Below, piece after piece: positions 1-8,848 of a DNA stretch of 64,000 bases. The stretch spans positions 83,194 through 147,193 of the forward strand of contig JACRPF010000013.1 of assembly GCA_016214035.1 (NCBI GenBank), read 5' to 3'. A model generated the notes under the pieces. The model made no database searches. It had not been told where the DNA came from and worked only from the letters and a program-made list of their open reading frames with translations. The position numbers and the translations under genes were made by a program. This stretch comes from Spirochaetota bacterium (GTDB lineage: Bacteria; Spirochaetota; Brachyspiria; Brachyspirales; JACRPF01). Each line of letters starts with the position of its first letter. Positions within the stretch are counted from its first letter, which is position 1.

Positions 1-8
1 AACATGAG

Positions 9-383
9 ATGAAACCGCTGTCCATCATGGTACTTGATGACAATGACGATGTCCGCGATGAGATCGTCGAATTCCTGTCGCTTAGCGGATTTTCCGCGCA
101 GGGAATACGCTGCGTATCGGATGCGCTTGCCGTAATCGGCAAAACCCCGCCGGATATTCTCATCCTCGACCTTCGCATGCCCGATATGGACGGCATGCAG
201 GTGCTCGGAAAACTCAGGTCGATGGGCTCGACGGTCGATGTGATCATGGCGAGCGGATATGTCGATCAGGAAATGGAAGCGGCCGCGAAAGCGCTCGGCG
301 CGTCCGCGGTGCTGCATAAACCGCTTGCCGTAGAGACTCTGATAGCGGCGATCGAGGCAACCGCGAGCTATAAGCGGGGATGA
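9..383 (+). CDS. Single-domain response regulator (CheY-like receiver)
   Basis: This is a 124-residue protein made only of a receiver domain. The acidic pair lies at residues 10-11, the phosphoacceptor aspartate is D54 in LILDLRMPDMDG, the switch serine is S82 and the conserved lysine is K104 (HKP). There is no output domain, so it probably relays phosphate or acts by binding a partner, as CheY or Spo0F do. The start lies eight bases from the window edge. An ATG overlapping a TGA at 4-7 hints that it follows an upstream gene closely, perhaps its kinase. The partner cannot be seen here. Confidence 0.85.
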   Translation: MKPLSIMVLDDNDDVRDEIVEFLSLSGFSAQGIRCVSDALAVIGKTPPDILILDLRMPDMDGMQVLGKLRSMGSTVDVIMASGYVDQEMEAAAKALGASAVLHKPLAVETLIAAIEATASYKRG

Positions 384-491
384 GGCACACCCGCACATTC
401 CGGAGCGCCGCGTCTATATGCACAGAATTCATACCGCACAGACATGCAGCCCGTTCATTGTACCGGTAGTGTCATTTTTCACCGCGCGATA

Positions 492-503
492 TATACTCTG
501 CGT
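492..503 (+). promoter_or_regulatory. -10 element placed for a leaderless start
   Basis: TATACT at 492-497 lies six bases before the ATG at 504, so transcription would begin at or next to the start codon. The -35 is weak (TGTCAT at 470-475, 16-base spacer). No Shine-Dalgarno precedes the ATG. The 384-491 stretch otherwise shows nothing gene-like. Confidence 0.45.
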
Positions 504-1427
504 ATGATCGAACTCCATCGGAAACTCCTCGGCGATGCGGTACGTAACCGCGCGTTTCATGATGCGCTTCAGAAAACGGTGCGCCCCGGCGTGACGCTCC
601 TCGACGTGGGTGCGGGAACGGGATTCTTAAGCTTCATCGCCTCGCGCATGGGTGCGAAGTGTCATCTTGTCGAGCAGGAGAACATCATAACGCTTGCCCG
701 CAGTATTGGCGATCTGAATGGGATAAAGAACTGCACCTATCGCCACGAGCATTCCACGAAAGCGTCGTATAAAGGAAAAGTGGATATCATCGTCTCCGAG
801 ACGCTCGGGAATTATGCGTTCGAAGAAAATATCATCGAATCCATCGAAAGCGTGCGGCACATGCTCAAGCCCGGCGGTGTCATCATGCCGTCGTCGCTGC
901 GCCAGTTCATCGCGCCGGTGATAACGCCGCGGCTCTACGACGGCATCAATATCTGGGACACTATCGGCTATGATCTCGACATGTCGCCGGCGAAGGCGAT
1001 GTCGCTCAACAATATGTATGTGAAGACGGTGCTGCCGGATGATATCGGCGGCGAATCGAACGCCCGGCAGTGGGACGCGGTTGATTTCTACAAGAAAAGC
1101 AAAAGCGTGCGCAACGGCAACATACGCTGGAGCCTGAAAAGCGGGACGGTGTACGGTTTCGCGCTCTGGTGGGAGAGTACGCTCGCCGAGGGTGTAACGC
1201 TTTCAACAAGCCCGTTCGCGCCGCTCACCCACTGGGAGCAGATATATCTTCCGCTGGTGACGCCGGTAACGCTCAAGCGTCCGTCGGTTATCGAGGCTAC
1301 GCTTCTATCCGACTCGCGGTTCTCCGTAGGCATAGACCTTTCATGGACACTGCGCGTATTTGAGGGCGAGAAGCAGACCGCCGAACAGGCGATGAGCATG
1401 GAACAGGGCATGTATCCGCGCACCTGA
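504..1427 (+). CDS. PRMT-like SAM-dependent methyltransferase
   Basis: This 307-residue class I methyltransferase has motif I LLDVGAGTGFLSFIASRMGA followed by the acidic end of strand 2 (VEQE). It also has VDIIVSETLGNYAFEENII, which matches the double-E loop region of protein arginine methyltransferases, and then LKPGGVIMPSS. The C-terminal half looks like the beta-barrel part of the PRMT fold. The substrate is unknown; bacterial members of this family are poorly characterised. The ORF is open back to 444, but I chose 504 because MIELHRKLL opens the conserved region and a -10 box sits just before it. Confidence 0.7.
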   Translation: MIELHRKLLGDAVRNRAFHDALQKTVRPGVTLLDVGAGTGFLSFIASRMGAKCHLVEQENIITLARSIGDLNGIKNCTYRHEHSTKASYKGKVDIIVSETLGNYAFEENIIESIESVRHMLKPGGVIMPSSLRQFIAPVITPRLYDGINIWDTIGYDLDMSPAKAMSLNNMYVKTVLPDDIGGESNARQWDAVDFYKKSKSVRNGNIRWSLKSGTVYGFALWWESTLAEGVTLSTSPFAPLTHWEQIYLPLVTPVTLKRPSVIEATLLSDSRFSVGIDLSWTLRVFEGEKQTAEQAMSMEQGMYPRT

Positions 1428-1537
1428 CCGGGGTCGCGAATAAAAAAGTACGATTTTCAGGCAGATTGCATACGGAAAATAGTGTTTATATAGATGTACG
1501 GATAGCGGTCCGGTATTATGTATACCTGGCATATCTG

Positions 1538-1571
1538 TTTGACTATCAATTTTTGAGCGATGCGGTATAAT
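1538..1571 (+). promoter_or_regulatory. recA promoter with possible LexA box
   Basis: TATAAT at 1566-1571 lies about 30 bases before the recA ATG, and the Shine-Dalgarno AAGGAGA follows at about 1588-1594. No good -35 stands at 16-18 bases. TTTG-N5-CAAT at 1538-1550 covers the -35 zone and differs by one base from TTTG-N5-CAAA, the LexA box described in Leptospira. This would place recA under SOS control, which is inference. The rest of 1428-1600 holds nothing else I recognise. Confidence 0.5.
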
Positions 1572-1600
1572 GCGCCGCAGCGTATGTAAGGAGATGCCCC

Positions 1601-2740
1601 ATGGCCGTTAAAAAAGACAAAAAAGACGAAGCAAAAGCGAAAGGCAAAGAAGAAGCCGTTGAGATGATAATGGACGTCATCAATAAAAAATACGGCGCCG
1701 GTTCGTTCATGAAACTCGGCACCGACAAGCACGTGAACGCCCCCGTGATACCCACCGGCGCGCTCACACTCGACGCGGCGCTCGGCGTGGGCGGCATTCC
1801 GCGTGGACGTGTCAGTGAGATTTACGGACATGAAGCGTCGGGAAAGACCACGCTTACCCTCCACATCATCGCCGAAGCGCAGAAAATGGGCGGGAACGCC
1901 GCGTTCATCGACGCCGAACACGCGCTCGATCCGGTATACGCCAAAGCGCTCGGGGTAGACACCGATAACCTCTATATATCACAGCCGGACAGCGCCGAAG
2001 AAGCGCTCGATATTCTCGAAAAGGTCGTTGCGTCAAGCGCGTTCGACGTCGTCGTGCTCGACTCGGTGGCGGCACTCGTATCGCGCGCGGAACTCGCCGG
2101 CGAGATGGGCGATGCGCACATCGCGCTTCAGGCACGGCTCATGAGCCATGCGCTCCGTAAACTCACCGCGCAGATCAGCACCACGAATACCGCGGTCATC
2201 TTCATCAATCAGCTCAGGCAGAACATACAGGCGTCCGGTTACGGCGCAGGGCCCACCGAGATAACCACCGGCGGCAAGGCGCTCAAGTTCTACGCGTCCA
2301 TCCGTCTCGATGTCCGCCGCACCGAATGGGTGAAAAAAGGCGAGGATACCATCGGGCACAAGATAAAGATCAAGGTAGTAAAGAACAAACTTTCAGCGCC
2401 GTTCAAGATCGTCGAGCTTGAGATCATCTTCGGTAAAGGCATTTCAAAGGAAGGGCTTCTCATCGATATGGGTCTTGAGACGAAAGTCCTTTCACGGTCC
2501 GGTGCGTGGTTCTACCGCAACGGGGAACAGATCGCGCAGGGCAAAGAACGTCTGCGCGACATGCTCGAAGCGGATGAGAAATTCCGGGCCGATCTTGAGG
2601 CCGAAATCCGCTCAAAACTTAATATCGGAAAAACCGCCGAAGTACCGGCTGCCGGTGCCGGGGAAACGGCTGATACGGCCGCCGGCGAAGGTACGGAACC
2701 CGAAGCGCTTTCCGAAGATACGGTCATCGAAAAGGCATAA
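1601..2740 (+). CDS. recA: Recombinase RecA
   Basis: RecA forms ATP-dependent filaments on single-stranded DNA for homologous pairing and stimulates LexA self-cleavage. The 379-residue protein has Walker A GHEASGKTT, the VVLDSVAALV Walker B region, and TNTAVIFINQLRQNI followed by the L2 loop TTGGKALKFYASIRLDVRR. The N-terminus is rich in lysine and acidic residues. The C-terminal tail is long, with an Ala/Glu/Gly-rich end from about residue 345. A clear AAGGAGA ribosome site fixes the start. Confidence 0.97.
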   Translation: MAVKKDKKDEAKAKGKEEAVEMIMDVINKKYGAGSFMKLGTDKHVNAPVIPTGALTLDAALGVGGIPRGRVSEIYGHEASGKTTLTLHIIAEAQKMGGNAAFIDAEHALDPVYAKALGVDTDNLYISQPDSAEEALDILEKVVASSAFDVVVLDSVAALVSRAELAGEMGDAHIALQARLMSHALRKLTAQISTTNTAVIFINQLRQNIQASGYGAGPTEITTGGKALKFYASIRLDVRRTEWVKKGEDTIGHKIKIKVVKNKLSAPFKIVELEIIFGKGISKEGLLIDMGLETKVLSRSGAWFYRNGEQIAQGKERLRDMLEADEKFRADLEAEIRSKLNIGKTAEVPAAGAGETADTAAGEGTEPEALSEDTVIEKA

Positions 2741-2756
2741 CGCTGCGGGAATCAAG

Positions 2757-2794
2757 TTGCGGGTTTTCCGCGCTGTGATATAATCATCGCACCT
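2757..2794 (+). promoter_or_regulatory. Promoter of the receiver-LpxC gene
   Basis: TTGCGG (2757-2762), a 16-base spacer and TATAAT (2779-2784) put the transcript start near 2791, only about four bases before the ATG. No Shine-Dalgarno is present, so this mRNA is leaderless or nearly so. Confidence 0.55.
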
Positions 2795-4117
2795 ATGGCG
2801 CGTAAAACAAAAAAAACAAAAGGCTCCGTCCTTATCATCGATGATCAGAAGCATATTCTCACATCGCTGCGTACGCTGTTCGAATCGGAAGGCTACAATG
2901 TCTACACCGCCGATGACGGCGACAAAGGGCTTTTGTGCATAGAGAATCTGTCGCCCGACATCGTGCTGCTTGACGTCTGGCTTCCGCAGATAGACGGGCT
3001 TGCGCTGCTTGAGAAGATCGTCGCGAAGAACAGTGCAATACCGGTCATTATGATGAGCGGCCATGCGGGAATCGAGACCGCGGTACGCGCGACAAAAATG
3101 GGCGCGGTTGATTTTCTTGAAAAACCATTCACGCTTGATAATGTGCTCCGCCTTGTTGAAAAACATGTGCATAAGGCAGTATCGCCTTCACTGAAGAACA
3201 CCCCGGAATCGCGTGTGAAAAGGGTCGTTACGTCATCCGCGCCGTATCAGCGGAGCGCCAAGGGTCTCATCCGGCAGGCGACGATTGAAAAAAGCGTTGT
3301 GTTCAACGGTTTCGGACTCATGAGCGGACGGCATCTTGGCATGCAGCTGCTCCCGGCACCCCCGGGAAGCGGCATACGGTTCATCGACATCGCCAGCAAT
3401 ACCGATATTCCGCTGCATCCGGATTATCTTTCCGGCAAGAGCGGAGACCGGACACTGGTCAATTCGACAGCACTCGTATCCGGCAAGGCACGCGCGCGCA
3501 CCATCGAGCACCTGCTTGCGGCCCTGCATATGTTTCGCATCACCAACATAACGGTGAAAATAGACGAGGAGATACCCAACGTCGACGGCTCGGCGATAGA
3601 TTTCTGCCGGCTTATACGCGAGGCCGGCGTGTCGCAGCAGCGGGAGAAAACGGGCGAGCTGGTCATAGCGAAACGAATGGCGTTCGGGGAGATAAAGAAC
3701 AGCAAGGCATACATGGTGATTACGCCGTATAACGGGTTTGCGATAGACCTTCGCATCGATTTTCCGAAGCCCATCGGCGTTCAGCGCTATTCATTCAAAT
3801 TCACCTCGCCGCGGTCGTTCGAACGCGACGTAGCGCCGGCGCGTTCGTTCAACACTATCGAAAACATTGACAACGCGCAGAAAAACGGGAGCGTCGGCAG
3901 CGGTATGATTGGAAGCCACATCATCATCTCGCGCGGCAAAGTGATCAATACCGAACTGCGGTTTCCCAATGAGTTCGTCCGGCATAAGATACTTGACATC
4001 ATCGGTGATCTCTATCTGCTCGGCAGACCCATCCGCGGCAGGATAAAAGCGAACCGGACATCACATAATTTCAATCATCTTGTGGTGAAGGAACTGGCAA
4101 AGGTTTTCGGGCTGTAG
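2795..4117 (+). CDS. lpxC: Receiver domain-LpxC fusion (UDP-3-O-acyl-GlcNAc deacetylase)
   Basis: LpxC catalyses the committed, zinc-dependent step of lipid A synthesis in the cytoplasm. The 440-residue protein starts with a complete receiver domain (residues 11-125: D16/D17, phosphoacceptor D60, S88, K110). A linker follows and then a full LpxC domain from about residue 155. LpxC hallmarks are EHLLAAL with E238/H239, NVDGSA, the zinc pair H397 and D401 in EFVRHKILDIIGDLYLLG, and the catalytic-type H424 in SHNFNH. All catalytic residues I can place are present, so the enzyme should be active. Ordinary LpxC is about 300 residues and has no receiver. The fusion implies control of lipid A synthesis by phosphorylation (inference). 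Confidence 0.9.
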   Translation: MARKTKKTKGSVLIIDDQKHILTSLRTLFESEGYNVYTADDGDKGLLCIENLSPDIVLLDVWLPQIDGLALLEKIVAKNSAIPVIMMSGHAGIETAVRATKMGAVDFLEKPFTLDNVLRLVEKHVHKAVSPSLKNTPESRVKRVVTSSAPYQRSAKGLIRQATIEKSVVFNGFGLMSGRHLGMQLLPAPPGSGIRFIDIASNTDIPLHPDYLSGKSGDRTLVNSTALVSGKARARTIEHLLAALHMFRITNITVKIDEEIPNVDGSAIDFCRLIREAGVSQQREKTGELVIAKRMAFGEIKNSKAYMVITPYNGFAIDLRIDFPKPIGVQRYSFKFTSPRSFERDVAPARSFNTIENIDNAQKNGSVGSGMIGSHIIISRGKVINTELRFPNEFVRHKILDIIGDLYLLGRPIRGRIKANRTSHNFNHLVVKELAKVFGL

Positions 4118-4154
4118 GCGACATTGCGCAATGCGCACGAAAATCACAGCCCCC

Positions 4155-5027
4155 CTACGGCACTACCTTGTTCAGCGGATATTCCACGATACCTTCGGCG
4201 CCCGCGGCCTTCAGCGTCTGTATGAGCGTACGCACCATCTGCTCATCGATGATGGTTTCAACCGCACACCAGCGTCCGTCGACGAGCGGTGAAACGGTGG
4301 GGTTCGTGAGTGACGGCAGCAGCTTCACCACCGCGTCGAGCTTATCGCGCTGCACGTTCATCTTGATGCCCACTTTACTTTCGGCGAGCAGAGCGGAACG
4401 CAGGAGCAGCGATATCTGTTCTATCTTGCTCCGTTTCCACGCATCCGCGGCGCTTTTTTTATTGGCGATGAAACGCGTTGTTGATTCGAGCACGGTGTCG
4501 ATGATGCGCAGATTGTTCGCGCGAAGCGAGCTTCCCGTCTCGGTGATCTCGACGATGGCGTCCACGAGCGTGGGCGCCTTCACTTCGGTGGCGCCCCATG
4601 AATATTCCACGTCAACTGAGACATTTTTCGACGCGAAATACTTTTTTGAGATATTCACCACTTCCGTGGCGATACGTTTCCCGTTGAGGTCGGCGGCTGT
4701 TTTGTATGGTGAGTCGTTGGGTACGGCGAGCACCCAGCGCACCGGCCGCATACCCTGTTTCGCGTAGATGAGTTCCGCGATCTCTTCGACAGCGCAATCC
4801 GTCTCGATGAGCCAGTCCCTGCCGGTGATACCCGCATCCACGATGCCCTCGGTAACATACCGGCCTATCTCCTGCGCGCGGAGCAGAATGAGTTCGATTT
4901 CGGAATCGTTGATATACGGAAAATACGAGCGCGATGATGAAAGAGTTATTTCGAAACCCGCTTTCGCGAACAGCGCAAACGTGGTGTCCTGCAGGCTTCC
5001 TTTCGGTATGGCAAGTTTGAGCTTCAT
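4155..5027 (-). CDS. hisG: ATP phosphoribosyltransferase, long form (HisG)
   Basis: HisG catalyses the first step of histidine synthesis, joining ATP and PRPP. The 290-residue length fits the long, HisZ-independent form with a C-terminal regulatory ACT-like domain. It opens with [22 protein letters not shown] and has GITGRDWL and the PRPP-binding region [26 protein letters not shown] (shown in part). AAGGA stands before the start. No other his gene is in the window. It converges on lpxC across 37 bases that contain the palindrome CATTGCGCAATG. Confidence 0.93.
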   Translation of the reverse strand: MKLKLAIPKGSLQDTTFALFAKAGFEITLSSSRSYFPYINDSEIELILLRAQEIGRYVTEGIVDAGITGRDWLIETDCAVEEIAELIYAKQGMRPVRWVLAVPNDSPYKTAADLNGKRIATEVVNISKKYFASKNVSVDVEYSWGATEVKAPTLVDAIVEITETGSSLRANNLRIIDTVLESTTRFIANKKSAADAWKRSKIEQISLLLRSALLAESKVGIKMNVQRDKLDAVVKLLPSLTNPTVSPLVDGRWCAVETIIDEQMVRTLIQTLKAAGAEGIVEYPLNKVVP

Positions 5028-5055
5028 TATGATTCCTTGTGAAGATGTTCGTACC

Positions 5056-5083
5056 GTTATACCCTATGCATCTCATTTTGCAA
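5056..5083 (-). promoter_or_regulatory. hisG promoter
   Basis: On the minus strand, TTGCAA (5083-5078), a 16-base spacer and TATAAC (5061-5056) stand about 30 bases before the hisG start, leaving room for its AAGGA ribosome site. The rest of 5028-5366 has no convincing gene; it contains a short inverted repeat, GCATCCAT/ATGGATGC, near 5128-5150. Confidence 0.55.
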
Positions 5084-5332
5084 GCATAGCGCGGGATTTT
5101 CCGCAGCCGTACCTGAAAAGCAGGTCGCATCCATGAGCGCATGGATGCGCTGCTGAAACGAGGAGCATTCAAATACCCGCGCTAACGCCGAGCGCAAGCG
5201 GTGCAGGACGCCGTTGCGGAGCCGTACTCGGCGACCACGCGAAAGCGACGATATGGTTCGTGGAATATTTCACGCGCATGAAGCAATATTTGTAGATACA
5301 TAATATAACGCGGGCGACCCCGAGCCCATCAC

Positions 5333-5366
5333 TTGTTGAATCGCATTTCTCTGATAGAATAATAAC
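5333..5366 (+). promoter_or_regulatory. Leaderless-type promoter
   Basis: TTGTTG (5333-5338), 16 bases, then TAGAAT (5355-5360). The ATG at 5367 follows after six bases, so it would be at or within a base of the transcript start. No Shine-Dalgarno is visible. Confidence 0.5.
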
Positions 5367-6689
5367 ATGAAAGAACCGCAACGAACGATTACGTATGCAT
5401 TGCTCACGGCGTATATTTTTATCGCCGTACTTTTCAGCGCCGCAATCGACACTGCTCAGTATCAGCGCGGCCTTGCGGCGCGGGATGCCGCCGGCGACTA
5501 CACCAACTATTGCATTCTCATCGTGCAGCGTATTGCAGCAGACCCCGCATATGCGCCCGACGCCGATCTCCAGCGCATACTCGACGCGGCGCGTGCCCCG
5601 GTGATATCGCTGGTGTTCCACGACGCGATATCCCGTGTTGAATCCGGAAGCCCGGTGAATAAGGATGAGACAGCGCGTATTCTGCTTACGCTCTACCGGA
5701 CGTTGTATCAATCGCTTGCCGATACGCAGCACATGCCGCTCGCGTATACCGCCGGTGCGCGTTTCATGAAAAGCCCGGTGTTTGACGAGCATATCCTGGC
5801 GTCGCGGATTGCGTATTTTTTCAATCAGCGGTTCTATCGCGAATATCTGTCGCTTTTTGCTTCGCTGAAAGACGAGACGCTGCTCTCCATGGAATACCGC
5901 CGTGCGGCGAAGGCATCCATGATCACGGGTGCGAACACGCGGGCTGTCGAGCTTTTTTTCCGGGCCTATACCAATGAACGGGTGATGCCGCAGGATGTGC
6001 TGTTCGATGTCGGCGTGCTTCGGATACGTACCGGCAATTACAAAAAAAGTCTCGAGACGTTGTCGCACATCAGAGACCGGTCTCCGTCAGCAGTTGTTCA
6101 CTACTATGAAGGTATTGCGGGGATGATGAACGGCACGATGAATGCTGCAAAGTTTCTGACATCCGGGAACATATACGCGCCGATGCTTGCGGGGCACGCG
6201 GCTTTCATCGCGCATGATTTTTCAAATGCCGCGCGCTATTACGAGCAGAGTGCTGCCGTCACCATGCCGCAGGCGCTGCATGTCGCAGCGCTCCGCCAGC
6301 TTGATATGCTTTCTGATAACGGAACGGATGATGCCGCGCTCGCAGCGTTCATCCCGCTTTTTTCGGCCGCACTCTGCGAGAACGACGCAGCCGCCGTGGA
6401 TGCGGTTATTGCGCTTCTGCCGAACAACGGGGTGCCGATGCGTATGCGGCTCCTTGCAGCGACCATGTATCTTCAGACACTCGGCCCGCCGGCATTGAAA
6501 ACGGCGCTGACACGCGTCACGGCTCTTGCGCCGACTGACGCATACTGCAAGAACGTGCGGCTGTATCTTCTCGGCAGGCTGATGCTTTCTGACGGGAATG
6601 CCGCCGGCAGGAAAATGCTTGAGGAATATCTCATGAATGAGCCGAACGGACTTTTCGCGTTCGAGATACGCGCACTTCTGAAAAATTGA
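5367..6689 (+). CDS. Membrane-anchored TPR-like protein of unknown function
   Basis: The 440-residue protein has one N-terminal hydrophobic segment (residues about 10-30, ALLTAYIFIAVLFSAAID) that should act as a signal anchor. A long helical, alanine-rich region follows with repeat-like pieces (RAVELFFRAYTNE, GVLRIRTGNYKKSLETLSHIRD, HDFSNAARYYEQSAAVTMP) typical of tetratricopeptide repeats. I recognise no catalytic motif. It is likely an exported or periplasm-facing scaffold; the partner is unknown. Confidence 0.6.
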   Translation: MKEPQRTITYALLTAYIFIAVLFSAAIDTAQYQRGLAARDAAGDYTNYCILIVQRIAADPAYAPDADLQRILDAARAPVISLVFHDAISRVESGSPVNKDETARILLTLYRTLYQSLADTQHMPLAYTAGARFMKSPVFDEHILASRIAYFFNQRFYREYLSLFASLKDETLLSMEYRRAAKASMITGANTRAVELFFRAYTNERVMPQDVLFDVGVLRIRTGNYKKSLETLSHIRDRSPSAVVHYYEGIAGMMNGTMNAAKFLTSGNIYAPMLAGHAAFIAHDFSNAARYYEQSAAVTMPQALHVAALRQLDMLSDNGTDDAALAAFIPLFSAALCENDAAAVDAVIALLPNNGVPMRMRLLAATMYLQTLGPPALKTALTRVTALAPTDAYCKNVRLYLLGRLMLSDGNAAGRKMLEEYLMNEPNGLFAFEIRALLKN

Positions 6690-6714
6690 CATTTATTTTG
6701 CATGCTGATATATT
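6686..6714 (+). promoter_or_regulatory. Promoter of the GT2 gene
   Basis: TTGACA (6686-6691), a 17-base spacer and TATATT (6709-6714) form a near-consensus sigma70 promoter. The -35 overlaps the stop codon of the preceding gene. AAGGA follows before the ATG at 6741. Confidence 0.7.
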
Positions 6715-6740
6715 TGCGTTAGAAAAAGCAAGGAACAATA

Positions 6741-7436
6741 ATGACACTCTCCATCGTAATACCGGTATTCAATGAAGCCGCTTCCATCGAAGCGCTTGTG
6801 GAACATGTACGGAAAGTTCCGCTGTCCATACAGAAAGAGATAATCATCGTCGACGACTGTTCGACCGACGGCACGCGCGACATCATTGATGAGAAGATAA
6901 AAAAGAAAGTGGCCAAGGTATTATACCACCACAAAAACCAGGGCAAGGGCGCCGCGCTTCGCGACGGTTTTGCGGCCGCAACGGGAGATATCATCATCGT
7001 GCAGGACGCGGACATGGAATATGATCCGAACGAGTATGAAAAAGTGATCGCCCCCATTCTCGCGGGTAAAGCGGATGTGGTATACGGTTCGCGCTTCATG
7101 GGCGGCGAACCTCATCGCGTGCTTTATTTCTGGCACTCCGTGGGCAACAGAATGCTTACGACGATATCGAATATGTTTTCAAACCTCAACCTCACCGATA
7201 TGGAGACCTGCTATAAAGCGTTCCGCCGCGAGGTCATTCAGAAAATAAAAATAGAAGAAAACCGGTTCGGGATAGAACCCGAGATTACCGCAAAAGTTTC
7301 CAAGATGCATGTGCGCATCTATGAGGTTGGAATATCCTACAGTGGACGCACCTATGAGGAAGGCAAAAAGATCGGCCTGAAAGACGCGTTCCGTGCGCTT
7401 TTCTGCATCATCCGTTACAGTCTGTTCTCGAAATAA
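6741..7436 (+). CDS. Family 2 glycosyltransferase (polyprenyl-phosphate mannose/glucose transferase type)
   Basis: The 231-residue GT-A enzyme has [33 protein letters not shown] (nucleotide binding), [17 protein letters not shown], and the metal-binding [19 protein letters not shown] and the acceptor-region motif [10 protein letters not shown] complete the pattern of dolichol/undecaprenyl-phosphate sugar transferases. There is no C-terminal membrane domain, so it probably works at the inner face of the membrane, supplying lipid-linked sugar for glycosylation. The sugar is not predictable. It converges on cysS with three bases between stop codons. Confidence 0.85.
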   Translation: MTLSIVIPVFNEAASIEALVEHVRKVPLSIQKEIIIVDDCSTDGTRDIIDEKIKKKVAKVLYHHKNQGKGAALRDGFAAATGDIIIVQDADMEYDPNEYEKVIAPILAGKADVVYGSRFMGGEPHRVLYFWHSVGNRMLTTISNMFSNLNLTDMETCYKAFRREVIQKIKIEENRFGIEPEITAKVSKMHVRIYEVGISYSGRTYEEGKKIGLKDAFRALFCIIRYSLFSK

Positions 7437-7439
7437 ATA

Positions 7440-8843
7440 CTATCCGCCGATCTTTTTCCAGGTAACGCCGGCCGGCGTATCCATGATTTCAATGCCCATG
7501 GCTTTGAGCTTGTCGCGGATCTCATCCGATTTTTTATAATCTTTCGCCTTTCGCGCGGCGGTGCGGTCTGCGATGAGCCGTTCAACATCCTCGGCGAGCG
7601 ATGCACCAGCATCGAAGGTGAAGCAGCCGATGACGCTGTCGACTTCCTTCAGGAACGCGAGAATCTCGTCGGCAAGCAAGCGGTCGATGCTGCTGAACGC
7701 ATGGTTCGTCTCGCGGATGAAATCAAACAGCACGCCGAGAGAACCCGCGATATTAAGATCATTGAACAGATGTTGGCGGAAAGCGGAGCGTGCCGTGGCA
7801 AGCTTTTCGCGTACTGCCGCGTCACCCGTAGCTGCCGACGGGGTTTTGAGACGGAATATAAGATCGTTCACCCGTTCGATGGCCTTCGACGCCTGCGTGA
7901 TGCCGTCGATGGTGAAGTTCAGCTGCTTGCGGTAATGCGAGGAGAGCAGCAGATACCGTATCGCGAGCGGGTCATATCCCTTCGCGGTGAGATCGCGGAG
8001 CGTGAAGAAATTCCCCTTCGACTTCGACATCTTCTCGCCGTCGACGATGAGGTGCTCGTTGTGCAGCCAGTAGTTGACGAATTTTCCGCCGAACGCGCAC
8101 TCGCTCTGCGCAAGTTCGTTCTCGTGGTGCGGGAATTTATTATCCACGCCGCCGGTGTGAATATCAAAGTGGGTGCCGAGATACTTGCTCGACATCGCCG
8201 AACATTCGATATGCCAGCCCGGACGACCCTTGCCGAGTTCAGTCTCCCAGAACACGTCGCCGTCGTCGGGCGTGTAACCTTTCCAGAGCGCGAAGTCGGC
8301 TGCATTTTCCTTTTCATATTCGTCATTCGCCACGCGTCCGCTTTTACCGGCGATGAGCTTGTTCTCGGCGAGGTTCGCGAGCGCGCCGTAGCTTGTAAAG
8401 GTGTCGATGCGGAAATAGATCGACCCGTCGGCCTCGTAGGTGTGTCCTTTGTCGCGGAGCTTTTTGATGATATCCACCATCTCGCTGATATGGTCGGTAG
8501 CAGCCGGGTATTTGAACGCCTTTTTTATCCGGAGCGTTTCCATGTCCTCGAAGAACATCTGCTTGTATTTCGCCGTGTATTCGGCAAGCGGCATGTTCGC
8601 GGCCTTCGCGCCTCTGATGGTCTTGTCGTCCACGTCCGTGAGATTCATCACGAGTTTCACGTTGTAGCCGGCAAGCATGAGCGTACGGTGGAGGAGATCG
8701 CTTACCACATACGCGCGGAAATTGCCGATGTGCGCCGGATTATACACCGTGGGTCCGCAGGAATACACTTTCACTTCCTTCGGATCGATCGGGATGAATT
8801 CTTCCTCGCGGCGTGTCAGTGAGTTATGGAATGTAAGTTTCAT
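7440..8843 (-). CDS. cysS: Cysteine--tRNA ligase
   Basis: This class I aminoacyl-tRNA synthetase charges tRNA-Cys. The 467-residue protein begins MKLTFHNSLTRREEEF and shows CGPTVYNPAHIGNFRAY (a zinc cysteine plus the HIGH-type motif), GRPGWHIECSAM (further zinc ligands) and KMSKSKGN. The ORF extends upstream, but ATG 8843 gives the family N-terminus. It lies five bases after the stop of the GH130-like gene, so the two may share a transcript. Confidence 0.95.
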   Translation of the reverse strand: MKLTFHNSLTRREEEFIPIDPKEVKVYSCGPTVYNPAHIGNFRAYVVSDLLHRTLMLAGYNVKLVMNLTDVDDKTIRGAKAANMPLAEYTAKYKQMFFEDMETLRIKKAFKYPAATDHISEMVDIIKKLRDKGHTYEADGSIYFRIDTFTSYGALANLAENKLIAGKSGRVANDEYEKENAADFALWKGYTPDDGDVFWETELGKGRPGWHIECSAMSSKYLGTHFDIHTGGVDNKFPHHENELAQSECAFGGKFVNYWLHNEHLIVDGEKMSKSKGNFFTLRDLTAKGYDPLAIRYLLLSSHYRKQLNFTIDGITQASKAIERVNDLIFRLKTPSAATGDAAVREKLATARSAFRQHLFNDLNIAGSLGVLFDFIRETNHAFSSIDRLLADEILAFLKEVDSVIGCFTFDAGASLAEDVERLIADRTAARKAKDYKKSDEIRDKLKAMGIEIMDTPAGVTWKKIGG

Positions 8844-8848
8844 GGATA

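Noticed and set aside
4118..4154. Terminator between lpxC and hisG
   Set aside because: CATTGCGCAATG is palindromic, but the stem is short and no T-run follows on either strand.
5169..6068. 299-residue ORF on the minus strand
   Set aside because: Mostly antisense to the TPR-like gene, rich in Arg/His and without a family pattern. The part in 5169-5366 has no independent support.
7701..8822. 373-residue ORF on the plus strand
   Set aside because: It lies entirely antisense to cysS, which has full synthetase motifs.
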